A stretch of 64,000 bases of DNA from Kordia sp965283645 (GTDB lineage Bacteria; Bacteroidota; Bacteroidia; Flavobacteriales; Flavobacteriaceae): the NCBI RefSeq assembly GCF_965283645.1, contig NZ_CBDIPG010000001.1, positions 4,030,001 to 4,094,000 of the forward strand, read 5' to 3'. The stretch's first letter is position 1. Every line of letters starts with the position of its first letter. Shown piece by piece: positions 43,585 through 51,556 of the stretch. The notes below the pieces were generated by a model. That model was given only the letters and a program-made list of their open reading frames with translations, searched no databases and was not told where the DNA came from. Position numbers and translations under genes: made by a program.

Positions 43585-44466
43585 TTAAATCTTAAATTTT
43601 ACGCCAGTTCTCAGGTAAATTTTCGCTTTACTATCTAAAGAAAAAATAGTTTCTCTTTGCTCATTTCTAAGTTCATTATCAATGGCAAAAATATAAGCCG
43701 CACGTGCGTAAAACTGTAATTGTTCGGTAAAATGATATTCGTATTGTAATCCTGATACAATTAATGACATGTTAATACTCCTAGCCGCTTCTCCTTCAAT
43801 AATTGGAACATCACGTTGTAAGTTTGACGTAAAACCATCTAATTGCGCATAGGCTTTTAGTCTATTTTTATCTGAAATAAAATATTGTAAATTCGTTTTC
43901 GGAACACCTAAACTCATTGACCAATTTGGTGCAAATTTTTTAAAATAGGTAATGTACGGCAATGGAAAATTAAATCCAGAATTTCCAGAATAATAGACAC
44001 CTAAAATCCATTTTTGCCGTTTTCCATACTTCAATTCACCTTCTTTAATAAAAATAATATCTCCAGAAATAATAACATCTTCCAAGCTCAAAGCGTTAGC
44101 GGCTAAGTTTGTGCTAAATCCAGGTCTGAGACGAAGCCCTAAGCGCCAATCATTTTTTAGTGGAGTTGTATAGCTAATTGCAAAGTCAAGCAATTGAAAA
44201 TCATTTAAATCTCTAGTGTCAAATGGAAAAACAGCATCCGATTTTAAATTAATATTGCTGTAATCTAAACCTACAAACATATATGTTCCTTCTTTTTTTA
44301 GCTTGATAGGATAGTTAAATAATGCACGTAAACGTGAATATTCTACGTCTGATTTTGCTTTTGGAATGTACGTGTAATCAATACGTGCCAAATCGCTCAA
44401 TTGTCCGTATATAGAAGACGAAAAGAGTAACATAGATATGATAAGAAAACGAGCGAAAAATTGCAT
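43585..44466 (-). CDS. Outer-membrane protein, DUF6268-type barrel
   Basis: 293 residues with signal peptide (ISMLLFSSSIYGQ). Many amphipathic strands with turns (GTYMFVGLDYSNINL, DFAISYTTPLKNDWRLGLRLRPGFS, QYEYHFTEQLQFYARAAYIF, and a terminal strand KIYLRTGVKFKI ending in hydrophobic Ile) indicate a beta-barrel. I recall the pattern from DUF6268 proteins; function unknown. Single gene, no clear regulatory site. Confidence 0.65.
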   Translation of the reverse strand: MQFFARFLIISMLLFSSSIYGQLSDLARIDYTYIPKAKSDVEYSRLRALFNYPIKLKKEGTYMFVGLDYSNINLKSDAVFPFDTRDLNDFQLLDFAISYTTPLKNDWRLGLRLRPGFSTNLAANALSLEDVIISGDIIFIKEGELKYGKRQKWILGVYYSGNSGFNFPLPYITYFKKFAPNWSMSLGVPKTNLQYFISDKNRLKAYAQLDGFTSNLQRDVPIIEGEAARSINMSLIVSGLQYEYHFTEQLQFYARAAYIFAIDNELRNEQRETIFSLDSKAKIYLRTGVKFKI

Positions 44467-44570
44467 TCAGATAGTTTAAAGTTAATGTGAAAGATAAAAT
44501 AATTAGGTAAAGGAAATCTGTATTAAGGATTTTTTTTACAGGTATCGTGATGAAATCTGTTTAAAACAAT

Positions 44571-44599
44571 AAAGCGATATCTATATGTAATATCGCTTT
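44571..44599. terminator. Hairpin between the DUF6268 gene and the DUF2383 gene
   Basis: AAAGCGATAT pairs with ATATCGCTTT over a 9-base loop, lacking a strong T tract. Likely the 3' end of the DUF2383 operon. Confidence 0.5.
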
Positions 44600-44636
44600 G
44601 GTGATGTTGCAGGTGTACTACTGCTAGTTATATAAA

Positions 44637-45089
44637 TTATTTGATGTCTTCTAACCTTTTAATAGTCAAGGTGTCGTTAACAATCGTATTTCGTTGTCCA
44701 GATAAAACATTTTGGATTGATTGTGGCAATACTACTTCCGCATTCAAGACATCATTATAATCTTCAATGGATGCTTTTTCTCCACGAATAGCTTCTGCTA
44801 ACATAGCTTCGTCAGTATCTGACGAAAATAATGCTTTCGTGTTCATCCATGTTCTATGTGCTATTCCGGCAATACTTCCAGTTGTTTCAGGCTCTTGTGC
44901 TAACTTTGTTATTTCAGATTTTAATTGATCTGCAAATTGTTCACGCTCTTTTGATTTTCGTTCAAAAAAGTTTGTCAATATGATGCTTTGTGCATTTTCT
45001 GAAGCTGTTTTATAGCCTTTTTGAGCATCGTAATTTTTTTCTAATAGTGTATTTAATTTACTACCGACTTCTTTTGTGTATGTTTTCAT
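44637..45089 (-). CDS. PA2169-family four-helix-bundle protein (DUF2383), second paralogue
   Basis: 150 residues (MKTYTKEVGSKLNTLLEKNYDAQKGYK). Paralogue of the 32330-32791 product, with the same helical pattern and AHRTWM and TDEAMLAEA segments. It is 65 bp after the beta-barrel gene and has no -7 box of its own in that gap, so it is probably the second gene of that operon, driven by the promoter at 45652-45707. Function of the family is unknown. Confidence 0.85.
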   Translation of the reverse strand: MKTYTKEVGSKLNTLLEKNYDAQKGYKTASENAQSIILTNFFERKSKEREQFADQLKSEITKLAQEPETTGSIAGIAHRTWMNTKALFSSDTDEAMLAEAIRGEKASIEDYNDVLNAEVVLPQSIQNVLSGQRNTIVNDTLTIKRLEDIK

Positions 45090-45154
45090 TGTGATTTTCT
45101 TTTTTTAGGTTTATAAATATATACCTGAATACTATTGGTGTCAGTGATCAGATT

Positions 45155-45628
45155 TTAAAACTGATACTTTATACCAAGGGCAATGTCAAAATCTACATCA
45201 TCACTATAAGTATCGTCTAAGGAAAGTTCTGGTCGTACATCTAATGACAATAATAAAGGAATATTAAAATTATATTCAATTCCTGCATTTCCTGCAACAA
45301 GTGCAAAAGATCCATCGTCACCTGGTGTACTATATGATCCAACTCCGGCTCCAGCTCCTAAATACCAGTTAAAATTTCCGTCAAGTGGACGAACCCATTG
45401 GTATAATCCTACTAATTTAAAGGCTTCTACATCATTACTGTTTCTAAAACCTAAATCAAATTCCAAACGATTACTTTCGTTTAACATTCTTTGATATGTA
45501 ATTTCCGCGCCCAAACCGTCATTGTCTCCAATACGTAATCCTAAAGCATTCTTAGATAATTGTTGTGCACTTAACGAAGTTGCAATAGATAAAAAGCATA
45601 AAATTAATAGCGTTCTCATAGTTTTCAT
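45155..45628 (-). CDS. Small outer-membrane beta-barrel protein
   Basis: 157 residues with signal peptide (LLILCFLSIATSLSAQ). Short strands such as LGLRIGDNDGLGAEITYQRML, NRLEFDLGFRNSND, NWYLGAGAGVGSY and terminal VDFDIALGIKYQF (ending in Phe, the barrel-assembly signal) indicate an 8-strand barrel. First gene of a two-gene operon with DUF2383; starts 23 bp after the -7 box of the promoter at 45652-45707. Confidence 0.8.
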   Translation of the reverse strand: MKTMRTLLILCFLSIATSLSAQQLSKNALGLRIGDNDGLGAEITYQRMLNESNRLEFDLGFRNSNDVEAFKLVGLYQWVRPLDGNFNWYLGAGAGVGSYSTPGDDGSFALVAGNAGIEYNFNIPLLLSLDVRPELSLDDTYSDDVDFDIALGIKYQF

Positions 45629-45651
45629 TGTTTTAATATTTAATTACCATA

Positions 45652-45707
45652 CAAAAATAGCGTGTCTTTAATGTTTAGCTTTGCTCATATGATGATATAA
45701 TTAACTC
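45652..45707 (-). promoter_or_regulatory. Direct-repeat promoter, member 3 (beta-barrel-DUF2383 operon)
   Basis: On the minus strand: GAGTTAA (45707-45701), GAGCAAA (45686-45680), 21-bp period, 20-bp gap, TATTTTTG (45659-45652). Same geometry as the other four members. Confidence 0.6.
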
Positions 45708-45836
45708 ATATTCTATTTTGTGTGTCTATATTATAATTATGAACCCTATAATACTTTTACGTAACTTTGACTACACATTTCTTAGATAGTTATAAATACT
45801 GTCTAAAATGAATTTAAAGTTTGTGCTCATATATTT

Positions 45837-46874
45837 ATGAAAAAAATTCGTATTACAGCCGAAGATACCGCAGGTACTGTCCAACAAATTCAAGAAGCAA
45901 TTGGTGGAGAAATTATTGAAAGATGGGGCGAACATATTTTACAAGTAAATAATGACATTGCAAAAGGTTCTATACATTTTATAACGTTTGAATGGGGCGG
46001 AAGTATATTGGAATATAATATTACTTTCTTTGATGAGATTGAATTAATAATGGATGCTTCCGAATACAATCCTATACATTTTACGTATTGTTTAAAAGGA
46101 TATTGCGAACATCGTTTTCATGATGAAAAAGAACGCAGAATGTTGGAAGAATTGCAGCCATCTATCATTACTTCAAAAAGTGGAGGTTACAATCATGGAT
46201 ATTTCCCAATGAATGTGTATTTACATATTAATGTGGTTCAAATAAATAGAGTAAAGTTTATTCGAAAGCGCTTAAATGATGCTTCTATCTTAAATCAAAA
46301 ATTATACAAAGTATTTCACGATTCGTATCATGAAAAACGATTTGTATACATTGGAACGTATAATTTGAAATTGGCGGCATTGATTGATTCTTTAAATAAT
46401 ATTGATCAAAAAGGAATGATTCGGATTATGTTGATTGAAGGCGTTGTGTATCAAATTTTGTCATTACACATGATTCAACATGATAAAGATGTAATGACGC
46501 GAAAAAATGCGGCACCAATTTTATTGGAAGAATTAGAAGTTGTAAAAGAAATTGCTGCAGAAATATCAGAAGAAGTATCTAAAGAATATACATTAGAACA
46601 ATTGGCCGAAAAAAGTGGTTTAACGCAAGTCAAATTACAAGAAGGTTTTAAACACTTATATGCACGAACAGTAACAGAATACATTAGACATGTACGTTTA
46701 GAAAAAGCAAGAGACTTGATAAACGATAAAGAAAATAATTTAAATATTTCTCAAATCGTATACACAATAGGCTTGAGCAGTCGTAGTTATTTTTCTAAAA
46801 TATTCAAGCGTAAATATGGAATCAGTCCAAGTGAATTTTTAAAAAACAAGCAAAAAGCAAAAATCACAGCGTAA
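45837..46874 (+). CDS. AraC-family transcriptional regulator (candidate master of the direct-repeat promoters)
   Basis: 345 residues. The first 230 residues form a mixed alpha/beta sensory region (FITFEWGGSILEYNITFFDEIEL, INVVQINRVKFIRKRLNDAS). Residues 240-340 are the AraC double-HTH: YTLEQLAEKSGLTQVKLQEGFKHLYARTVTEYIRHVRLEKARDLI, then NISQIVYTIGLSSRSYFSKIFKRKYGISPSEFLK, with both HTH recognition helices intact. It is flanked by two of the five repeat-type promoters, at 45652-45707 (divergent) and 47579-47634 (across the convergent SRAP gene). AraC proteins bind two direct half-sites about 21 bp apart overlapping the promoter, which is what those promoters show; this regulatory link is inferred. 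Confidence 0.85.
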   Translation: MKKIRITAEDTAGTVQQIQEAIGGEIIERWGEHILQVNNDIAKGSIHFITFEWGGSILEYNITFFDEIELIMDASEYNPIHFTYCLKGYCEHRFHDEKERRMLEELQPSIITSKSGGYNHGYFPMNVYLHINVVQINRVKFIRKRLNDASILNQKLYKVFHDSYHEKRFVYIGTYNLKLAALIDSLNNIDQKGMIRIMLIEGVVYQILSLHMIQHDKDVMTRKNAAPILLEELEVVKEIAAEISEEVSKEYTLEQLAEKSGLTQVKLQEGFKHLYARTVTEYIRHVRLEKARDLINDKENNLNISQIVYTIGLSSRSYFSKIFKRKYGISPSEFLKNKQKAKITA

Positions 46875-46889
46875 TGTATGTAGATAGTA

Positions 46890-47519
46890 TTACGAAGCAA
46901 TTCGTTGTATTTTAAACTTTGTTAAATACGGTTTAGAAATAATTTGTTGTACAGCTGCTAACGGTGTTTGTTCACTCAGCCACATTTTTTTAAACAAAAG
47001 CGGAATTTCTAACGGCATGTGGTCGTATAAATTCTTTTCGGACGAAAGCAAATCGTTTATTCTCGTATTAATTACTGAACATGTAGCAAAACCATCTTCC
47101 AAAATATTATAAATACCTGCGAGCGCAAAAGGCGTTGCGTTTTCTTTCTCAATCAAATATGTTTTTACTTCATTATCAACTAATTCATACATGTAAAACC
47201 CCGTAACTAAAATTAAACAACGACGTTTTTCAAGTGCTTCATTATACAATATATTATTATCTATATCATTCTTATTGGTGTGTAATGTTGTTTTCAATTT
47301 TTGAAATTTCTCCCAATCACCTTTAAAATCTTGCGGCAAAATTCCCCAAATTCCTTCTGTAATATAATCAGGATCTTCCATAGAAATAATAGGAATTGAT
47401 TGTTCTTTCAATCCATCAATAACCAAATTCGATCTGTAAATATTTGGATAGCGCAATGGCAATCCGAATAGAAGTTCAAGTGAAGTTTTACTGGCAATAT
47501 TTGATAATTTATAATTCAT
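46890..47519 (-). CDS. Degenerate SRAP (SOS response-associated peptidase / HMCES-like) family protein
   Basis: 209 residues. SRAP landmarks are present: YRSNLVIDG (Asn loop), EGIWGILPQDFKGDW, LYNEALEKRRCLILVTGFYMY, FALAGIYNI, TCSVINTRINDLLSS and YDHMPLEIPL. However, the universal catalytic Cys 2 is replaced (the start is MNYKL, not MCGR), and the GFYEW Glu position reads GFYMY. HMCES/YedK proteins cross-link abasic sites through Cys 2, so this protein probably cannot do so. It has its own direct-repeat promoter 59 bp upstream. Confidence 0.8.
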   Translation of the reverse strand: MNYKLSNIASKTSLELLFGLPLRYPNIYRSNLVIDGLKEQSIPIISMEDPDYITEGIWGILPQDFKGDWEKFQKLKTTLHTNKNDIDNNILYNEALEKRRCLILVTGFYMYELVDNEVKTYLIEKENATPFALAGIYNILEDGFATCSVINTRINDLLSSEKNLYDHMPLEIPLLFKKMWLSEQTPLAAVQQIISKPYLTKFKIQRIAS

Positions 47520-47578
47520 ATTGAATGTGTTTTTTGCTTTTAGAAAAGCGTCTTATTCATGTTTTCAAGTCTACAATT

Positions 47579-47634
47579 CAAAAGTAGTATCATTCTTATA
47601 ATGGTATTGACTCATATGCTTTTCATCTTGATGC
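47579..47634 (-). promoter_or_regulatory. Direct-repeat promoter, member 4 (SRAP-like gene)
   Basis: On the minus strand: GCATCAA (47634-47628), GAGTCAA (47613-47607), 21-bp period, 20-bp gap, TACTTTTG (47586-47579). The distal box is weaker than in the other members. Confidence 0.6.
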
Positions 47635-47722
47635 ATTTCCCCGAAAACCAACTAAAAACAGGCTTTTAATGAGGTGTTTACATCTTTAAATTGACACTTT
47701 TTTTTAAAATGAATTTGCGAAT

Positions 47723-47778
47723 GAGTCAACATTAAAATTGATGTAGCAAAGCGAAAGATATGAGTCAACGTACATTTG
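47723..47778 (+). promoter_or_regulatory. Direct-repeat promoter, member 5 (DUF1328 operon)
   Basis: GAGTCAA (47723-47729), TAGCAAA (47744-47750), 21-bp period, 20-bp gap, TACATTTG (47771-47778). A third GAGTCAA at 47762-47768 touches the -7 box. It faces away from member 4. Confidence 0.65.
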
Positions 47779-47823
47779 TATCAAACAAAAACAAATAATT
47801 ATTAACCTTTAAAAAATATAAAT

Positions 47824-47985
47824 ATGTTACGTTGGACAATTACCTTTATTATTATAGCACTTATCGCAGGAGTATTAGGATTTGGTGGAATCGCAGGAGC
47901 GTCAGCCGGAATCGCAAAAATCTTATTTTTTGTATTTCTAGTACTATTTGTAATCTCTTTAATTACAGGGCGAAAGAGAATTTAA
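47824..47985 (+). CDS. DUF1328 (YtjA-type) small membrane protein
   Basis: 53 residues, MLRWTITFIIIALIAGVLGF, then GGIAGASAGIAKILFFVFLVLFVISLITGRKRI. The order MLRW, hydrophobic helix, GFGGIAGASAGIAKILF, second helix is the DUF1328 signature. Two membrane spans. In other bacteria these genes are often found with stress-related genes; function unknown. First gene after promoter member 5; followed after 51 bp by the 48037 gene. Confidence 0.9.
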   Translation: MLRWTITFIIIALIAGVLGFGGIAGASAGIAKILFFVFLVLFVISLITGRKRI

Positions 47986-48036
47986 GTTAAAACAAGTGCG
48001 CCTACAAAAACAATAATAACTTAAAAAATATACACA

Positions 48037-48588
48037 ATGAAGAATTTAAAAAATATAGTCGCCGCCGCAATATTATTATCAGGAACGATAGTATTTGCGC
48101 AAAACGACAAAGTAGTTACAAGCGAAGTTAAAAAAACAACTGTAGTTGAAAACGGAGAAGTCATCAACAAAAAAGTAAAAGTAATTACTGAGAAAACTCA
48201 AAAAGTAAAATTTGACAAATCTCAAAAGCATCAGTTAAACCAAGATAGAGTAATTGCACCTATTGCAGTAACAAAAATCTTTATGGTTGACAATGATAAA
48301 GATCCATTTTATGATAAAGTAACAAAAGTGAAATATTATAACATGAATAATAAGAAATATGCTTTTCAAGCGGAAGGAAACGCGTTGAAAATGAGTTTCT
48401 TTGAAGGAGAAAAAGAAATAAATATTGGAAAAGCAGTACGATCACAACACAACAATTACTATGTAATTTCATCTAAAGAAATGAACGGTGTTGGATATTT
48501 TACAAAAGATAATGATTTTGTATTGGAATATTATGATCCAAAAGCAGATGACACCAAGGTTTTAGTATTTGAAGATTTAAAATTCTAA
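48037..48588 (+). CDS. Secreted protein of unknown function
   Basis: 183 residues with signal peptide (IVAAAILLSGTIVFAQ, about 23). After a Lys/Val-rich stretch (residues 25-65, VVTSEVKKTTVVENGEVINK) comes a beta-rich domain (KVKYYNMNNKKYAFQAEGNALKMSFFEGEKEINIGKAV) ending DDTKVLVFEDLKF. No family recognised. Same strand and 51 bp after DUF1328, so probably the second gene under promoter member 5. A terminator follows. Confidence 0.7.
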   Translation: MKNLKNIVAAAILLSGTIVFAQNDKVVTSEVKKTTVVENGEVINKKVKVITEKTQKVKFDKSQKHQLNQDRVIAPIAVTKIFMVDNDKDPFYDKVTKVKYYNMNNKKYAFQAEGNALKMSFFEGEKEINIGKAVRSQHNNYYVISSKEMNGVGYFTKDNDFVLEYYDPKADDTKVLVFEDLKF

Positions 48589-48637
48589 TAACCTAATTAC
48601 ACATAAATAAAAGATATAACTACCCTTTTATAAACAG

Positions 48638-48680
48638 CTTTCTGACTTAATCCCATGATAAAGTCAGAAAGTAGTTTTTA
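48638..48680 (+). terminator. Terminator of the DUF1328 operon
   Basis: CTTTCTGACTT pairs with AAGTCAGAAAG over a 12-base loop, followed shortly by TTTTT. Confidence 0.8.
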
Positions 48681-48731
48681 TACACGAAACCTAAAAAACA
48701 ACACACAAAAAAATAAAAAAAGAAAAAGATT

Positions 48732-49628
48732 ATGACGGAGGAATTAAAATCAACAACAGAAATTATTTTAGATAGACTCGAAAGTTGGTGGTTATTATTT
48801 ATTGAAAATTTACCCAATTTGGGAGTTGCTATTTTAGTACTTATACTAAGTTACTTCTTATCAAGACTTGTATATAGTACAACAATAAAACTAATTGGAA
48901 GTAGAATAAAACAAAGATCCGTCTCAAAATTAATAGCAAGAGTTGTAGCCGTATTTACTGTATTATTAGGTTTGTTTTTAGCGTTAAGCGTATTAAATTT
49001 AGGACAATCTATTTCAGGGTTATTAACTGGTGCAGGAATTTCAGGTATTGTAATTGGTTTGGCGTTACAAGGAACACTTTCCAATACCATATCTGGTGTC
49101 GTTTTATCTTTTAGAAAAAACATCCGACTTGGAAATTGGATAGAAACCAATGGATATGCCGGTGAAGTAATTGATATTGCACTTAACTATGTAGTATTGA
49201 AAGAAGCGGATAATAACATGGTTATTATTCCTAACAAAATGATTATTGAAAATCCATTTAAAAACTACTCGTTAACTACACGCATGCGAGTTATGGTAGA
49301 ATGTGGTGTCGGATATGAATCCGATTTAGAAGCCGTAGAAAAACTTACAAAAAATGTCATTGCTGACTCTTTTGAGCAAATACAAAGTACAGAAAATGTA
49401 GAGTTTTATTATACAGAATTTGGGGGAAGTTCAATTAACTTCCTATGTAGATTTTGGATTGATGCCGAAAATTCTTTAGAAAAACTAAAAGCAAAAAGTA
49501 AAGCAATTATGAAAATAAGACAAGCGTTTGCCGCCGAAGGTATAAACATTCCTTTCCCAATACGAACCTTGCAATTAGACAATCAAACATTGCAAGTATC
49601 GAAAGTTGAAGAAGCAGTAGAAGCATAA
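48732..49628 (+). CDS. Small-conductance mechanosensitive channel, MscS family
   Basis: 298 residues. Hydrophobic helices at about 25-45 and 62-85, then the pore-lining helix ISGLLTGAGISGIVIGLALQ, followed by GTLSNTISGVVLSFRKNIRL and the beta domain (GNWIETNGYAGEVIDIALNYVVLKEADNNMVIIPNKMIIENPFKNYS) characteristic of MscS. Opens under membrane tension to release solutes in osmotic downshock. Normal family length. Followed by a terminator. Confidence 0.92.
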   Translation: MTEELKSTTEIILDRLESWWLLFIENLPNLGVAILVLILSYFLSRLVYSTTIKLIGSRIKQRSVSKLIARVVAVFTVLLGLFLALSVLNLGQSISGLLTGAGISGIVIGLALQGTLSNTISGVVLSFRKNIRLGNWIETNGYAGEVIDIALNYVVLKEADNNMVIIPNKMIIENPFKNYSLTTRMRVMVECGVGYESDLEAVEKLTKNVIADSFEQIQSTENVEFYYTEFGGSSINFLCRFWIDAENSLEKLKAKSKAIMKIRQAFAAEGINIPFPIRTLQLDNQTLQVSKVEEAVEA

Positions 49629-49651
49629 TTCACATATAAAATTTCTAATAG

Positions 49652-49688
49652 AAAGTATAGATAAAAAATGTTTTGTCTATACTTTTTT
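49652..49688 (+). terminator. Terminator between the two MscS genes
   Basis: AAAGTATAGA pairs with TCTATACTTT across about 14 bases and is followed by T residues. The -7 box of the next gene (TACTTTTG, 49693-49700) directly follows. Confidence 0.65.
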
Positions 49689-49731
49689 TATATACTTTTG
49701 ATATAACTAATAACTCCTTAAAAAAGCTATT

Positions 49732-50268
49732 ATGATCATACCAAAAGATCAATTATTATTTACTGTATTATTGATAGTAATAATGATGATTTCGATTCTA
49801 ATTATAAAAAAAGCAATTCGAAAATTTAGTTTTGTACAAGCAATTGAAATTAACAGACGAAAAGTAATATTTAATATCTGTTATTTTGTAATATATCTTA
49901 TTGGCGGATTTTTCTTGGCACTAATTTGGGGCGTAAAATTTCAAGAATTCACCATCTTTATATCATCAGTATTAGCCGTGTTAGGTGTCGGATTCTTTGC
50001 ACAATGGTCTCTACTTTCAAACCTAACGGCAAGTTTTATCTTATTCTTCTATCATCCAATTCGAATTGGACATCGAATCAAAATCATTGATAAAGATTAC
50101 AATTGGACAGGTGAAGTCAAAAACATTACCGCATTTTACTTTTTTATTGAAACTGATGCTGGCGAAAACATTTCGTTGCCAAACTCTCTAGTCATGCAAA
50201 AAGGATTGGAAATCTTAAAAAAAGAAGAAATTGTATCAGAAGAAGACCATACATTTAAAAATCATTAA
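49732..50268 (+). CDS. Small MscS-like channel protein
   Basis: 178 residues, shorter than MscS. Two to three membrane helices (about 10-24, 48-66, 78-108), then the MscS beta-domain FFYHPIRIGHRIKIIDKDYNWTGEVKNITAFYFFIETDAGENISLPNSLVMQKGLEIL. The C-terminal alpha/beta domain of MscS is missing, which is normal for the mini-MscS subclass. Preceded by a -7 box at 49693-49700 and followed by CorA. Confidence 0.8.
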   Translation: MIIPKDQLLFTVLLIVIMMISILIIKKAIRKFSFVQAIEINRRKVIFNICYFVIYLIGGFFLALIWGVKFQEFTIFISSVLAVLGVGFFAQWSLLSNLTASFILFFYHPIRIGHRIKIIDKDYNWTGEVKNITAFYFFIETDAGENISLPNSLVMQKGLEILKKEEIVSEEDHTFKNH

Positions 50269-50340
50269 CGGCAGAAATTTGTATCTTGAAACAACATTTA
50301 TCTAAAAATGATGCGAAAACAAATAGTCTGGATGTAATAC

Positions 50341-51411
50341 ATGAAAAAAAACAAAAAATCTACAGCTTCTAAAAGTCTGGGAAAAGCACCTGGTGAATTG
50401 GTGTATTTAGGTGATAAAGAAAACCTAGAAACAGTACTGGAAGTTCATGAGTATACAACTGATGAATATAGCACGCATGAAACCAAACAAGTCAAAAAAA
50501 TATTTGATGTCAAAGGAAACAATCGTGTTACATGGATTAACGTCAACGGACTCAACAAAGCAAAAGATATTACCAAAATTGGTGAGTATTTTAAACTACA
50601 TCCATTAATTCTAGAAGACATTGTAAACACAAATCAACGCCCTAAAATTGACGAATATGAAAACTACATTTTCATTGTTTTAAAAATGCTATATCAAAGC
50701 AAACAAAACAATGAACTGCTTATAGAGCATATTTCAATCATCATTGGACATGATTATGTACTAACATTTCAAGAAACTGAAGAAGATATATTTGATGCAA
50801 TTCGAGAACGATTCAAAAATCAGCAAAGTCGTTTACGAAATGCTGGAGCTGACTATTTAGCGTTCTTACTTATGGATGCAATTATTGACAACTATGCTGT
50901 TGTCATTGAAATGTTTGGTTCAAAAGTAGAGCATACAGAAGATGAATTATTCTTAGAAAACTCACGCGAAGGAATTTCAAGAGACATTCAATACCTAAAA
51001 CAAGATTTATTACGCTTGCGCAGAAATATCTTGCCATCACGTGAAGTCATTAGTCGAATTGTAAAATTGGAGTCCAAAATCATTACAACAAAAACACACG
51101 ATTATTTAAAAGATTTACAAGATCATATTCTACAAATAAATGACAACATTGATCTTTACAGAGAAATGGTTTGGGGATTAATGGACATGCACATGACAAC
51201 CATGAGCAACAAAATGAATGGTATCATGAAAGTGCTTACGATTATCTCTACCATATTCATTCCATTAACTTTTATAGTTGGTGTATACGGAATGAATTTT
51301 GACAACATGCCCGAACTGCATTCTAAACATGGGTACTTTATTTTATGGGGAATAATGGTTGTACTTTTTATTGCACTATTGATCTTCTTCCGAAGAAAAA
51401 AATGGTTATAA
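50341..51411 (+). CDS. corA: CorA-family magnesium/cobalt transporter
   Basis: 356 residues. A large cytoplasmic N-domain, then the long stalk helix (RLRRNILPSREVISRIVKLESKII), then two membrane helices at the C terminus (about 296-316 and 330-349) with the selectivity motif YGMNFDNMPEL between them. Pentameric channel for Mg2+ (also Co2+, Ni2+). Normal length and motif intact. Downstream of the two MscS genes, so this is a small ion-homeostasis group, but the gaps allow separate transcription. Confidence 0.95.
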   Translation: MKKNKKSTASKSLGKAPGELVYLGDKENLETVLEVHEYTTDEYSTHETKQVKKIFDVKGNNRVTWINVNGLNKAKDITKIGEYFKLHPLILEDIVNTNQRPKIDEYENYIFIVLKMLYQSKQNNELLIEHISIIIGHDYVLTFQETEEDIFDAIRERFKNQQSRLRNAGADYLAFLLMDAIIDNYAVVIEMFGSKVEHTEDELFLENSREGISRDIQYLKQDLLRLRRNILPSREVISRIVKLESKIITTKTHDYLKDLQDHILQINDNIDLYREMVWGLMDMHMTTMSNKMNGIMKVLTIISTIFIPLTFIVGVYGMNFDNMPELHSKHGYFILWGIMVVLFIALLIFFRRKKWL

Positions 51412-51479
51412 TTTAGATTAAAAGATTCAAGAAGTTTAACAATTCAACACTCAAAATACTCTTCAGTTATAATTGAAAA

Positions 51480-51506
51480 GTCACATCGAGCGCAGTGAAA
51501 ATACTT
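51480..51506. repeat. Remnant of dispersed intergenic repeat
   Basis: TCACATCGAGCGCAGTGAAA is the core of a short repeat that I recall from many flavobacterial intergenic regions. Only one copy is seen in this window, so the call rests on memory. Confidence 0.3.
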
Positions 51507-51556
51507 TATAAACTTGTATTTATATCAAAAAAACTTTATTTCCAACAACCCAACAA

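Noticed and set aside
48638..48680. Small RNA or riboswitch upstream of mscS
   Set aside because: Simple perfect hairpin with T tract; fits a terminator of the previous operon better than a structured leader.
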